From the NCBI RefSeq assembly GCF_036323735.1, contig NC_086021.1:159746976-159810975 (forward strand): a stretch of DNA of 64,000 bases, written 5' to 3'. The position numbers and the translations under genes are program-made. Within the stretch, counting starts at the first letter, position 1. Every line of letters begins with the position of its first letter. The notes beneath the pieces were generated by a model. It had not been told where the DNA came from, ran no database searches, and worked only from the letters and a program-made list of their open reading frames with translations. This document shows positions 10,640-21,884 of this stretch, in pieces. This stretch comes from Rattus norvegicus. Taxonomy: Eukaryota; Chordata; Mammalia; Rodentia; Muridae.

Positions 10640-11540
10640 AATGCTACCCTACAGCTTAAACACTATCCTCACCTCAGGGATAAGAGTTCCTAAGAAACTG
10701 AGAGCAGCATCAACTTTAAGGATTCACTCCCATGAGGCATGCTTTTCAGAGTTTTCCTCTTCACAAATTTCAATCATGAAAAAAAAACATTATGTGATCA
10801 CTCAGAGCTCAAAGAACCTAGAAAAAAGCACATTCTCCTTCACAGAGATATTGGGTCCTTTTCAGGGAAGATGCCTACAGGAAGAACACGAGCACACAGC
10901 CCTCCCCTCAAAAGTGAGAATATTGTCCAATGAGTCATAACCTCTTGGAACTTCCTGTGTTAGAACCAGTTTGTGTAGAACAGAATATTGTGTCCCTGAG
11001 GTGCTTACAAGCACACAAGCTTGAGGTCTATTAGTGTCCCATTCAGTGAGACAGAATTGAATGACTAAATGGTAGATACCTTCATGAAACTTAAACCCCT
11101 CATCACGTATTGCAAGAGATTGAATATCTACATAATCAATAAATTGCAGAGGATGCCAGAAGAGGTTCATAATACAAGAAGTTCTGGCACACCTGTATCT
11201 ACACCAAGCTGAAGACATATGAAGAAGATCCACAGAAAATATCTGGAAGGAACCAGACCTGGAATTATAAATATTTTAAATGCAGTGCAAAATACAGGGT
11301 ATCCAATATGCTTTAAAACAACAAAATACGTGGAACCATTTAATCCTATGTAAGGGATTGATTTGTCAATGAATATTTGAACACAATAGATGCAGGGAAA
11401 AAAGACAAGTGAAATCTCCCAAATTCCCTCTGCTTCTAAAGAGGTGAACCAGTGTGTTTATACTTTCCACTCCTCCTACTCAGCCTATGCTAAAGAGGAC
11501 ATTGCCAGACAAAGGCTGACCCCAGCACTTAAGACTTGTC
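10640..11540 (+). pseudogene. Kinase pseudogene, unit 8
   Basis: Relics: a decayed catalytic loop near 10,795-10,830; EYCVPE (APE motif) at 10,983-11,000; subdomain IX essentially lost; a subdomain XI/UBA remnant over about 11,080-11,370; and a 'cctctgcttctaaagaggtgaacc' post-UBA tail. It is collinear with unit 2, about 7.0 kb upstream. The open frame on the - strand over this unit is a shadow. Confidence 0.7.
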
Positions 11541-11589
11541 ACAAAACAGGACTCACAGAGAGACTTGATGGATCACGAGCTCTAAGGAA

Positions 11590-12310
11590 TTATTATCAGC
11601 AAGCACATATTTACTGACTTCAAACGATGACCACTAACAGAACAAAGAACCTAGGCCAAACACAGGCTCCTCCAAGCATTAAGTCACTTTTCTAGTGAAG
11701 ATGTCCAGAGTAAGAGCACAAGCCTAGAATCCTCAGAGACAGCAGCTCTGGTGGAAGTGTGGGGATAAGGAGGAAGGCTGTGCTACACAGTGGTCAGGAG
11801 CACAATGTGAAGGGCTTCCCATAATACCCTGCACCTTGAAGAGATCCTCTGCCCCTTAGTGACAATGAATTTATACTTACAGAGACAGAAAATTCAAATG
11901 ACATTTCTCATCCATGAACAAAATTTATTGTTTGTTAAAAAAATATTCTCTCAATAAACTCTACTAAGAGCTTGAAAATCCACTTAATCACATACTAACA
12001 GTGAAGCCACAAAGAAAGCAACAATCATCACAAAATGACACACCTGTGGATGCCGCAGGATGTAAAATCATCAAAGTTTTTTTCAGAAAAAAAATCCGTG
12101 GGGACCTTGCCCAAAGGTAGCATTAGAATTATTTATAATGTGGTATGGAATACAAAAGATCGCAGGCCCTATAGAGTAACGATGCCATGTAATGAAAACC
12201 TACTTAATCCTGAAAATGGAGTCCTTATTGGTAGCACAAATTTGACCACAATAAAGGTCAAGGCATTATAATGAAACATTCATGAACTCTCCAAACTCCT
12301 CTGCTTCTAA
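11590..12310 (+). pseudogene. Kinase pseudogene, unit 9
   Basis: A catalytic-loop relic lies near 11,640-11,680, a G-L-P subdomain IX relic near 11,812, and a subdomain XI stretch reading K-M-T-H-L-W-M-P-Q-D at about 12,032-12,061, matching the family's I-M-x-H-x-W pattern. A decayed UBA end ('atgtaatgaaaacctacttaatcc') lies near 12,186. Collinear with unit 3, offset about 6.9 kb. Confidence 0.7.
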
Positions 12311-12329
12311 GGAGCAGAATTCGAACTAG

Positions 12330-12920
12330 AACATTTACAAGTTGAGTCTTGGAGTGGTCCTGTAAGGTATAGTGAGCAGTCACAGCACAGCCAGAAAGAA
12401 TTTAAGAATCCAAGGTCAGACATTTTCCTGAGGCCTGTGTCCTGGATCATTTCCCCCAAAGCTTATACATATAGTTCAGCGAATACTAATAGTAGTGAAT
12501 GCCACAAAGTATCCCCACTCATGGGTGATTTAGACCCATGCATGATGTACATTCATCAAAGAGCTCCTCAGTCAAAATTTTAATGGAAGCAGATCTCAAT
12601 GTTGCCTTCAAAATGTTTTTGATGGTTTATATGAAGAAGTAATTAAAGGATGCTTTAAACCAACAAAAATACAACTATGCAATGACTTGTTATTTAATTA
12701 TAAATAAGAAGTCCACATGGCAAAGGAAACTAAAATAGAGGGCATGGTTGCATGTTATCCAACAACCTCCCAACCTTCCTCTGCCTGAAAAGGAGGAAGA
12801 TTGCCCCTCCCTTCAAACTTTCGCCTTGACCATCTACTTGATCTGTCTGGAGAGAAAAGACTGAAGAAAATGTAGTGTACCTCCAACACTGCTTTCTGAA
12901 GAGGAAATTTCCCATAAACA
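12330..12920 (+). pseudogene. Kinase pseudogene, unit 10 (C-terminal part)
   Basis: A partial unit like unit 4: a subdomain XI relic over about 12,430-12,550, then a UBA end reading Y-A-M-T-C-Y-L-I-I-N-K-K-S at 12,676-12,714, then the C/T-rich post-UBA tail to about 12,920. Nearly the same sequence recurs as unit 13 at 55.08-55.64 kb, because the segmental duplication begins here. Confidence 0.7.
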
Positions 12921-12929
12921 TTGTACACT

Positions 12930-13400
12930 AGGAGGTCCATATGCTTCAGTTCAGGAAGAGAACTTGGAGAGGGACTGAGATCAGTATCTGCTCCAGGGAT
13001 TATAATCATTAAGCATGTCTTCACAAATCATGACTATTACAGGTTTGCATGGACAACACTCAGAATATAGACCCAAGCCCATGCTCCTTGTGTTTCTTTT
13101 CCAGCAAGAAAGCCCGTGATGTGATCCCAGCTTACATCACTTAGAGGACAGCTGCCATCCTCCTGAAAACAGACCCTCCGGACCATCTCAGTTAGCAGTG
13201 TGCCAAGATCTATTTTGGTATCCCATAAGGAAGCAAGAAGAAAGTGTCCCATCAATCTAAATTTAAAATAACTACACAGCTTGTGTTATTGCCTTTCCAT
13301 GCATAAAACAAAGCAAAGCAAAACAAAACAAAACAAACCCCCAGCAACTTTTAATTAGAAGTAAAATCCTGGCAGCTAATAAGGGAAGTCGTGGAGAAAC
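12930..13400 (+). pseudogene. Kinase pseudogene, unit 11 (array end)
   Basis: Only the catalytic-loop region (about 13,060-13,100) and a heavily decayed stretch after it can be aligned with other units. The segment is followed by a (caaaa)-rich run at 13,306-13,339 and leaves the array. Copy in the second duplication: unit 14 at 55.65-56.13 kb. Confidence 0.55.
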
Positions 13401-13544
13401 CAGCTAACACATGTAGGTAGGATGGTAATTACACCCTTTTCTACTCAATCATGTATGCTTTGAATACTGTATTCTTCACATAAATATTTACTAAGACACA
13501 TATACAGGTGGTGTGGATAATATATCAGGATGATTCACTGATAG

Positions 13545-13735
13545 ACTCCAGGGCAATGTCAGGGCAGGGAGAAGGGAAGGGGTGGTGGGTGGGGGGATAT
13601 CCTTATAGAAGCAGGGGGATGGGAGATTGAATGGGGGGTTATGGACATGACACCAGGAAATGAGATTACATTTGACATGAAAATAAAAAATCCCCCACAA
13701 AAAATCCCAAAAACAAAACAAAACCAAAAACCCAA
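13545..13735 (+). mobile_element. L1 3' end fragment
   Basis: The G-rich L1 3'UTR with 'atccttatagaagcaggggga', 'aggaaatgagattacatttgacatg' and an A-rich tail matches the ends of other L1s here. It is absent from the corresponding place in copy 2 (about 56,370-56,400), so it arrived after the duplication or was lost there. Confidence 0.75.
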
Positions 13736-14287
13736 AATGATCAATCACATCCTTACTCCTACTAGGAGTCCTGAAATATTTGTTCTAGATGTAGTAAGTA
13801 GAGGATGGTAGCCTTAGAGTTTTGAAGGATGGAGGAAAATGGTGGTGAAGGAAACAGTGGATCACTTAGGAGGAATCAGACAGAGGACCAAATCCAACTC
13901 AGATCCAGCACAGGCAGAGCAGAAGTCAGGCATATTTCTATTAAGAAACCCTTTCATGTGTCTGTGTCAAATTTTGTAGGAGGCGCTATGGTCCCTGGAG
14001 CTGATACCACAGTCTGGAGAGCACCTTCCTGAGGATGCAAATAGTCACAGGAGAGGAGAGAGTGGGTAGAAATATTGGTGGGAAACATATATGGTCGCCT
14101 CTTTTGACTGTGGGGCTTTGCTCCGGGTAGGTCATGGTGATTTGTCACATTTTGTCATTGAAAGACCCAGGTACATTCAAGTAGATCGAGCTCCGAAGAA
14201 TTTTCTCCCTCCTAGAACACACATCTAGTACAATTATTTTGTATATTTTCCACAGGAATCACAACCCTTCATTCACCTTGCAATTAA

Positions 14288-14413
14288 GTGTCCTTGCTCC
14301 TGCTGCTGCTCCTGGTGCTGTGGCTGCTACTGCTATATTGTTGTGTCCAGTGTACTGTGAATGACCAGGTGTTTTCATCACACAGATATGAACTTTCCAA
14401 AAGTCCATGCTAG
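14288..14413 (+). pseudogene. 41-codon leucine-rich membrane-like frame, copy 1 (start lost)
   Basis: From 14,291 the frame codes S followed by a run of leucines with V-L-W (about 16 hydrophobic residues), then Y-C-C and a polar tail ending H-R-Y-E-L-S-K-S-P-C before TAG at 14,411-14,413. The position that is ATG in copy 2 is GTG here. The frame length and tail are the same in both copies. A 3' splice-site-like 'attttccacag' lies 35 nt upstream (ending about 14,256). I do not recognise the family. It could be a relic exon with a signal or transmembrane segment. Confidence 0.4.
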
Positions 14414-15460
14414 AGATACTGAAAATCATCAACAACAACACACAGTATTGTCAAAGCCTGAGCCCAGCCTCAAAATCAAGGCCAGGGATATGGCTGACTC
14501 TGTACAGGATACCCTGAGTGGAAGAGAGGCAGTCAGGTGTTGCTCCCTGGCTCAGGCCAATGGCAATGGTTGGCCAAGTACAAGCGGTGGACAACACAAC
14601 ACTTTGTTTCTTACTGAAAACCCATGTTTTCAGGTCTCCTCGAATGAAGAGGCTCCTGTACGCTCACAAGTAAGGCCAGGTTGAGATACTCACAAGTGCA
14701 TGAACTAAGAGAAACAAGATAAAGACAAATGGATGCTGACTCCTGGAATACCCACCCTTGGCTCGGACCCTTTGTGGTAAATAAGTGTCTTTGCCAGTTT
14801 GCTGACCTTCCTCACTGAAGGTGATGCCTCCCTGTCCTGGCAGGAGCCAAGTGAGAGTGGAGTTCTGCTCAAGTCTCCTCTATCCATCACCTCACCTGCT
14901 CTGTGGGCATTGAGACTCCTCTGCTTTTCCTATAGCACTAAACCTGGGAAGGGACACCAGTTCCTCAATAAGAGGATGTGAAACGGCTACCATATGAAAG
15001 GGCCAAACATACATGAAACTGATGGAGACTCTGTGTGTGATTTATATGGGTGTGCTCTAGAGCAGTGACTTTCATCAATTAATGCTGAACTGAACCATGA
15101 TGCAGAGTAACATGGAGCTCTGTGAATTGAGGTAAGACTGGTCTATCGAGCAAGCTCCAATCTAACCAAAGCTAAAGATGACTGCATGTCGAATAATTGT
15201 AATTATAGTAATTATATTGCAAAACATATAGAACTGCTTTCCATTAAAATTAGCCATGAAAATAATCATCACCTGTAAAAAGGGCTGGAATTCTTTGAAA
15301 GTCACTCTAATATCAATAGGCAGATGATAGATTAAGGACAGGGAGAAATGTAATATTGTGATCTAAAGATAAAAATGTTAACATTTGCAATCTGCCCATG
15401 CAAAATTTTTTGTTCTCTAACTGTAGTAGCTAAATAAATGTATTAATAATGCAGTCGTAG

Positions 15461-15903
15461 AGCCAGAATACAGCAAATACAGATGCGAATGCCAGCAGCA
15501 AACCACTGAACTGAGAATAGGTCCCCCGTTGAAGGAATCAGAGAAAGAACTGGAAGAGCTTGAAGGTGCTCGAGACCCCAAAAGTACAACAATGTCAAGC
15601 AACCAGAGCTTCCAGGGACTAAGCCACTACCTAAAGACTATACATGGACTGACCCTGGACTCTGACCCCATAGGTAGCAATGAATATCCTAGTAAGAGCA
15701 CCAGTGGAAGGGGAAGCCCTGGGTCCTGCTAAGACTGAACCCCCAGTGAACTAGTCTATGGGGGGAGGGCGGCAATGGGGGGAGGGTTGGGAGGGGAACA
15801 CCCATAAGGAAGGGGAGGGGGGAGGGTGATGTTTGTCCGGAAACCGGGAAAGGGAATAACACTTGAAATGTATATAAGAAATACTCAAGTTAATAAAAAA
15901 AAA
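15461..15903 (+). mobile_element. L1 3' end with target site duplication
   Basis: A 5'-truncated L1 3'UTR ends in 'tactcaagttaataaaaaaaaa'. It is bracketed by a 16-bp direct repeat, aataatgcagtcgtag, at 15,445-15,460 and 15,904-15,919. Copy 2 of the duplication has no L1 at the matching place (near 58,390-58,410). This is a clear, fairly young target-primed insertion. Confidence 0.92.
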
Positions 15904-15936
15904 AATAATGCAGTCGTAGGACTATGAGTAATGAGA

Positions 15937-15937
<1 letters not shown>

Positions 15938-15987
<50 letters not shown>
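15938..15987 (+). repeat. (GT)n microsatellite
   Basis: About 25 uninterrupted GT dinucleotides, absent from copy 2 of the segmental duplication. Confidence 0.95.
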
Positions 15988-15993
<6 letters not shown>

Positions 15994-16139
15994 AGGCGTT
16001 CCTCCTGCCTCTGGGCTTTGTTTCCCCAGTTTATTCACACCTGTCTGCCACTGCTCTATAGGCAGTGGACCTAGGAGAATGGAGCCCTAGATAAGGTATA
16101 TGAAAGTCTTATGCTAAAGCCATCTTCATTCAAAGCCTC

Positions 16140-16205
16140 ATATTATATATACGTGTGTGTGTATATATATACATATATATTTACACACACATATATAGAC
16201 ACATT
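16140..16205. repeat. AT/GT/AC simple repeat
   Basis: Interspersed (ta), (gt) and (ca) runs ('atatatacgtgtgtgtgtatatatatac'). A similar low-complexity patch occurs at 16,918-16,990. Neither has coding meaning, although the second is translated inside a chance frame. Confidence 0.85.
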
Positions 16206-16919
16206 ACTCTGAAATTAAACATATAATACTCCTGAGTTCAAGTTGTGTACAATCACAAGAACACAAGCACTAGCTACAAGGTGCCAAATTATGTTTTTCC
16301 ATAAAGGCATATAAAGGGTCATTTAAAAACTTAATTAAATTACACCAGCAAGCAAAAATGAGCAATCTGAAGTAAACTCATTGCTATCCAAAACACCAGA
16401 GAGGATCATGAAAACACTGTCTATGGACAATTTGGTATCTTGAAGAAACTTTGATCCCAAGGCTTTTTGTCTGGATTTTTAGGAATATTCTCACAAGCAC
16501 TCAGAAGTCTTCTCACAGGACTCCATTCCTGGCCCATATCTGATACCTGTCAAAATGATAAAGTAGTTTACAGACACAGAAAAGGAATTAATGGACTCTT
16601 AATTCCAGCAGAATAAAAGATATACTATCTAGCTCAAGTTTTTGTCCTGACAGAGTAATGGGTGAAATTTTAAAAAATTGTTTCATTTATTAACAATAAA
16701 GATGACTTTGAATGCAGTGACTGTTTAATTGATACAATTTTGCATTTCAAAGAAGCTGTCTGAGGTATGCACAGGGAGTTATAGTCAAGACTATCCCAAT
16801 AGATGTACTACCCAGAATGTCACACAAAGGGTAGACAAAACAAAGTCCCTCTTCAATAGTAAGGTTCCTTTCTTGAAACGATATTTTCTACATAAGCTAA
16901 ATGCAACTATTCGCTTGGT

Positions 16920-18420
16920 ACACATACATACACATACTACATATGTGTATGTGTATGTGAATAATATATATGTGTGTGTGTGTGTGTTTGTAATGTTTAC
17001 ACTATATAAACCATCAAAGGAAATCAGGATAGAAATTTAAACAGGGCAGGAACCTGCAGGCTGAAGCTGATGCAGAATTCATGAAAGGGTGTTGCTTACT
17101 GGCTTGCTCTACATGGCCTGCTACTACAGAGACATTTTCTCAGTTGTGACACCCTTCTCTCTGATGACTCTAGCATGTGTGAAGTTGACCCATAACTAGC
17201 CAGCACATAACTAGCCTGCACATCCATGTTCCTTAAACCACTTCATCTCCCTGCATAGACTACCAATTTGCCCCAGCAGAATGTGTTACATACAGGCTTT
17301 TACTTTCCCTTCCCTTACCTATGGTCCATATGAGCACAGCCAAAAGTTCCTGTGTGTGTACTCTGCAGGGATCTGTAACTCATCCTCTTTTCTCTATGTC
17401 TCAGACACAGTGATGTCTGTTCCAGACAGATCACCTGGGAGCATCACAGTCCTCTGTCATGCTGCTGCGGGGTCTCCATAAGAAAACTAAATATAAAAGA
17501 GTCATAAGCATGGTAAGGTCAGCTCCCCCAGCAGCAAGTTGTTGTGTAGTTCTTTGCAGGTGACTCTCATTACAGAGCTGTGCTCCTACTGAGAAGGGAC
17601 ATGGAGACAGAATCGTGCCATTTTTATTAAGTGCTAATTATCAGCAAGTGTTTCATCCACCCACAAAGCAGACTCAAGACTGAGAACACAGGGTCCTAAT
17701 GCATGTAGTTCAGAACACTCCCGAAACCACATCCAATCCCATCACATGTTCTTCTGCTCTAGAATAGTAAATGTGTCCACATTCTTGCCAAAGCTCTTCC
17801 TTAGAGAAGATCATGAGAGCCTGTAGGTGACAAGGACAGACAAATCACTTCCACAAACTTAGAGGAGTGACAGAAGGCCAGAGCCATGGGAAGGTGGTAG
17901 GTTTCCCATGGCTCCATGTCCCAGACTCGTCTCCACTGCCTTTCTAAGTACTGTGTCTCTTCCTAGCACTCATGCCCTCTCTGCCTTTTGTGTTCACTGT
18001 GTGGAGCAAGGACCAAGTCACCAGGCTCCCAAAGCCTTTCCACACACATCTGCATGATGGACTGCAGTAGAAGTAAAGGATCAGTCCTGACAGGGGCAGG
18101 ATGTCAGAACACAATACGACTCCAGCAGATGCTCTGACTGCCTCTCTGTCCCAGCCACACTACTTTGAGCAATTATTCTGAAAATCATACCTTAGGTAGA
18201 AGACAAGAAGTCAAAAATGTTGTCTGGCCACTCTGCTACTGGAATTGTCACAATGCCTTGAGAAAATTGTATCTTTTTTGGACCTTAGATTTCACCACTG
18301 TAAAATGAAAGAAAAAAATCCCAAGTGTTAGTTTCATAGCACAAGGTTGTCGGTCTTAGTAGACTTCTTTTCCTGCATCAATCAATGAAAATTAAATGGC
18401 ACTCTGTTTCTCACCTGCCT
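16920..18420. other. Copy 1-specific spacer within the duplication
   Basis: Starts with an AC/GT simple repeat (16,918-16,990). The rest is sequence for which I find no match in copy 2 and no recognisable gene. Copy 2 has about 0.95 kb of different sequence in the corresponding interval (59,060-60,000). Confidence 0.45.
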
Positions 18421-18429
18421 GAGATCCTG

Positions 18430-18605
18430 AGTCAGGGGGCTGGATAGATGGCTCAGCACTGTACACTTCGATTCCCAGTAACCACGTGGGTAGCGAACAA
18501 TTGTCTGTGCACCTGGGGTTCAGGAGTGATCTCTTGATCTTCTTATTCATCTGTGTTCGTGTGCCCATATCTATCATACCATACAATGATACAAATATAT
18601 TACAC
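18430..18605 (+). mobile_element. B2/B3-type SINE
   Basis: The tRNA-derived head 'ggggctggatagatggctcagca' and the B-box-like 'cttcgattcccagtaaccacgtgg' identify a B2/B3-class rodent SINE. The 3' part is diverged. An aaaaggagtaaaaaggg-type repeat follows at 18,660-18,720. Confidence 0.75.
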
Positions 18606-19456
18606 ATAATCAAAAGATAAAGCGCCCAGATAAAATTAAAGTCTCATAAAGAAAGAGAAGAAACATCTGGAGTAAAAAGGGTAAGAGTAAAAAGGAGTAA
18701 AAAGGGTAAGAACAAGCACTGAAGCATGGTCCTCTGAGGACAACCTCACAGTGGAGGAATCACTGCAGCAGGCATACATCAGGCATACACCCACGACAGG
18801 TAATGGTGGAAATGATGCCATTGGGAGCATTGTGAGGGCAGGCTTAAAACTTACTGCTTTTGGACCCATGGCAAATAGGCATGGACTGTATAGTCACATC
18901 TTACTCTATTTCATAAATGGGACCTCTTGATAACACTGCTAGCCCCTGATGGCAGTGTGTTTGCAGCCTCTCAGCTAACAGTAAGTTCTTGGTGGCATCA
19001 TACATGTATGTAGTGACTTCTGTGTTATTACTGCACTGAAGAAGCATGCACATTGTATGCTGGGGTATTGACGTGGTGGCTCAGGCAACCAAGCAACTAT
19101 CTACATAGTGGTTCATCTGTGGGGTCCTGACCCTTAGCTCTTTAGGACACAGTGAGCTTAAGCCTCTGCCCATGCCCTTCCCAGTGGTCTCACAGACATG
19201 ATGTATAGAGAACACCATTTCCGTGTTAGCTACCATTAGCAAGTCAGCAAAGTGAGCAAACACTGCAAACAACAAAGCAAAAAACATACAAACAACACAG
19301 TTACAAAGAAATATTTCCTCATAAAATCTGTAACTGCCATTTCAGATGCCAAAAGACATCTATTAAAGTGTTGGCACTTGATGTCAACCCCTCCTTTGGG
19401 AGGCAAATCTCTGTGAATCCCAAGTCATTCTTATCTTCATAGAAAAAGTTCCAGTG

Positions 19457-19548
19457 TTTGCCCGGAAACCGGGAAAGGGAATAACACTCGAAATGTATAT
19501 AAGAAATACTCAAGTTAATAAAAAAATAAAATAAAATAAAATAAAATA
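19457..19548 (+). mobile_element. Very short L1 3' end with target site duplication
   Basis: About 90 bp: the last 3'UTR bases ('ccggaaaccgggaaagggaataacactcg', 'actcaagttaataaa') plus an (aaaat)n tail. It is flanked by the 14-bp repeat aaaaagttccagtg at 19,443-19,456 and 19,549-19,562. The place corresponds to a B1-like segment in copy 2 without the insertion. Confidence 0.9.
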
Positions 19549-20778
19549 AAAAAGTTCCAGTGAGAGTCTGACTCAGAAAACCAAACAAAAAAAAAAGCTT
19601 TACCCTTCAGAATGGTATTGTTTCCTTTCTTAAAATATGGAATTCCCTCTAGAACTGTGTATTCTGTGAACATTTATAGATATTTTCCCTCCTTGTGTTT
19701 CTCTGTGTTCCCTACTGATCCTCTTTTAACCCTTTTCCTTCTTCCAACTTATACTCTTTTGAGAATTTCTCCCGATGTTTGGCCTGTTTGAAGATTCAAA
19801 ATATAACAGCCATGAGGATTATACCAAGTGACCTTGTGTGTCTAACACAGGTAGGTACTCCTTCTTCTTTTAACCTTCCTAGAACATGGTAGGCCATTTT
19901 AATTCCCCCTGGTGTACATTAAAAGATTGGTCCCATCTTCTAACCAGGTTCCTGATGCTCTAGTTCCTTCTGTAAACAAACATGGAAGATGATCCCTCAT
20001 TTGTCCTCCACAGATCTCATTGTTACTAGACTGTATGGATTGGTAGTTGGTTACTACTTCCTATTAATATGATATTTTCTTCTCCCAATAGCTATGGTGG
20101 TCCTTATTATCATTTGATGCTGTGTATCACAAAAGAAAATACTCAAAACTGACATCAAGTGGGGAAAGATACAGAATTGATAGAACTGAGGTGCAATGAA
20201 TTCATCTCATTGAACTTAGAATTGTATGGCTATTCTATCAGAGTTTTTAGTTCCCTACTGAAATTTATTCTTTTGGTGTAGGGGGGACACAGATTGTATT
20301 ATGGTCACCCAGGGAGTCTAGGAGGGTGCCTACCTCAAGATAATTTTCATTGATACACATTAATATTGGACTTTTCATATACAGTTTTGTGATTCAAACC
20401 ATATATAGACTTGAATGAGCACCACTGTGATCACGAGGAAGAACAGTACCATTATCCCAAATAAATACTGTGACACTCCTTACATCCACTCCTTACTTGA
20501 CCCTCCTTCCTTAATTGCCACACATGCCTATTTTACCCTTCTCACTGGTCACCATTCATGTGATATCCTTACAGCCCTTCTTTTCAAGGACATCAAAGTA
20601 CAATAAGACAGTGTCTAAAAGTTTTTACACTGGATATTTTTACTTACATAATGACTTTGAGATTTAATGATTTGTGCATGTGCATGGTATTGTTCCAATG
20701 TATGCAGGTGCATGTGGCGGCCCGAGGACACAATCGGGTATTAACTCTGAGGCTTTAGGTGTATTTTTTGCATTTTGT

Positions 20779-20779
20779 T

Positions 20780-20816
<37 letters not shown>
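20779..20816 (+). repeat. (CAT)n trinucleotide repeat
   Basis: About 12-13 uninterrupted CAT units. They yield poly-His, poly-Ile or poly-Ser in the three frames and explain three overlapping chance reading frames. Copy 2 has an ataat/taa repeat near 61,870-61,900 at the corresponding site. Confidence 0.95.
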
Positions 20817-20817
<1 letters not shown>

Positions 20818-21884
20818 ATTTATATTCCAAAATTGCCCACCTTTTCTGTCCCTTCTCCACAGGTTCTACACCCCTATCCAGATCCCAGATTGTCAATGTT
20901 CCAAACTCCAGGAGGCCAAGAATGAAGAACCCACATGTTTCCCCAAGTTTTATTGATTATAGGGGACATGACTGCTCAGCATGCCAGCACACACAACCAC
21001 AAAGGAACTGGTAAAGCCTAGGGTTTAGGCTAGGGAGTATAAGACCTTAGACTAATAAAAAAAAAGCCTTGTTCTTTTGGGCATGAATGTTTTTAAGAGA
21101 AAAAAGTCTGGCCTCTGTCACCTCCCAGTGTTGCCCAGTGAGTTTCAAGTAAATAGCACTATGACTCAAAGACACCAGGCAACAGATTGGAGATCTTGTG
21201 TGAACAGACATACTCAGACAGTCAACTTAATAGTTCTCAATTAACCAAGGGCCAAGGCTAGAATGGAGTCCCCATTACATGCAGAACAACCAGCATCCAA
21301 CTTTTCTGGATTCCATGACAATGATTTTCATGGTGGGAAATTCATTTTTCTAGCATGTGGACGACTGGGATTACATAAAACTTTTCATTTTAATTACTGT
21401 ACATCCAGGTTATACATACTTACAGATACAGGTTAGGACTTCCCAATCCAAGTTTACTACTGAAGTTTTCTATTTCCACTGCTACACCTTGAGTATTCTT
21501 TTTGCAGCAGAAGAAATAATCTATATGAAAGTACAAAACAAGTAAATTATGTAAATAGCTTAAAATGAATTGTTTAAATAATCTGACACTTTAGGAGTAA
21601 GAATGGTTCCTCCTATTGATAAAAACTAACTTTCATTCTTAGTCAATGACCAGAACAAAGACCAAAAGATTATGCACAATCCCTGACCCTCTCTCCTAGC
21701 AAGGCATACTCTGGGACTCTACACTTTTAATTCATGGATGCTTGGAGCACAAGGAACAGCTCCTCTCAATGTCTGAACTTTACATATATGTCCTCATCCT
21801 GGGAGACAGAAAGCTGCCTGCAGAGTAAGTTCCTAACATTCACTGATATGAGCACCAAATATCCTAACAGACTAGATACATAAA

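Noticed and set aside
2310..13400. CRISPR-like or satellite array
   Set aside because: The repeat spacing is irregular (0.8-1.4 kb), units are long and coding-derived, and the host is a mammal.
20674..21014. Three overlapping frames with poly-His, poly-Ile or poly-Ser
   Set aside because: They are simply the (CAT)n repeat read in three frames. The paralogous copy has a different simple repeat there.
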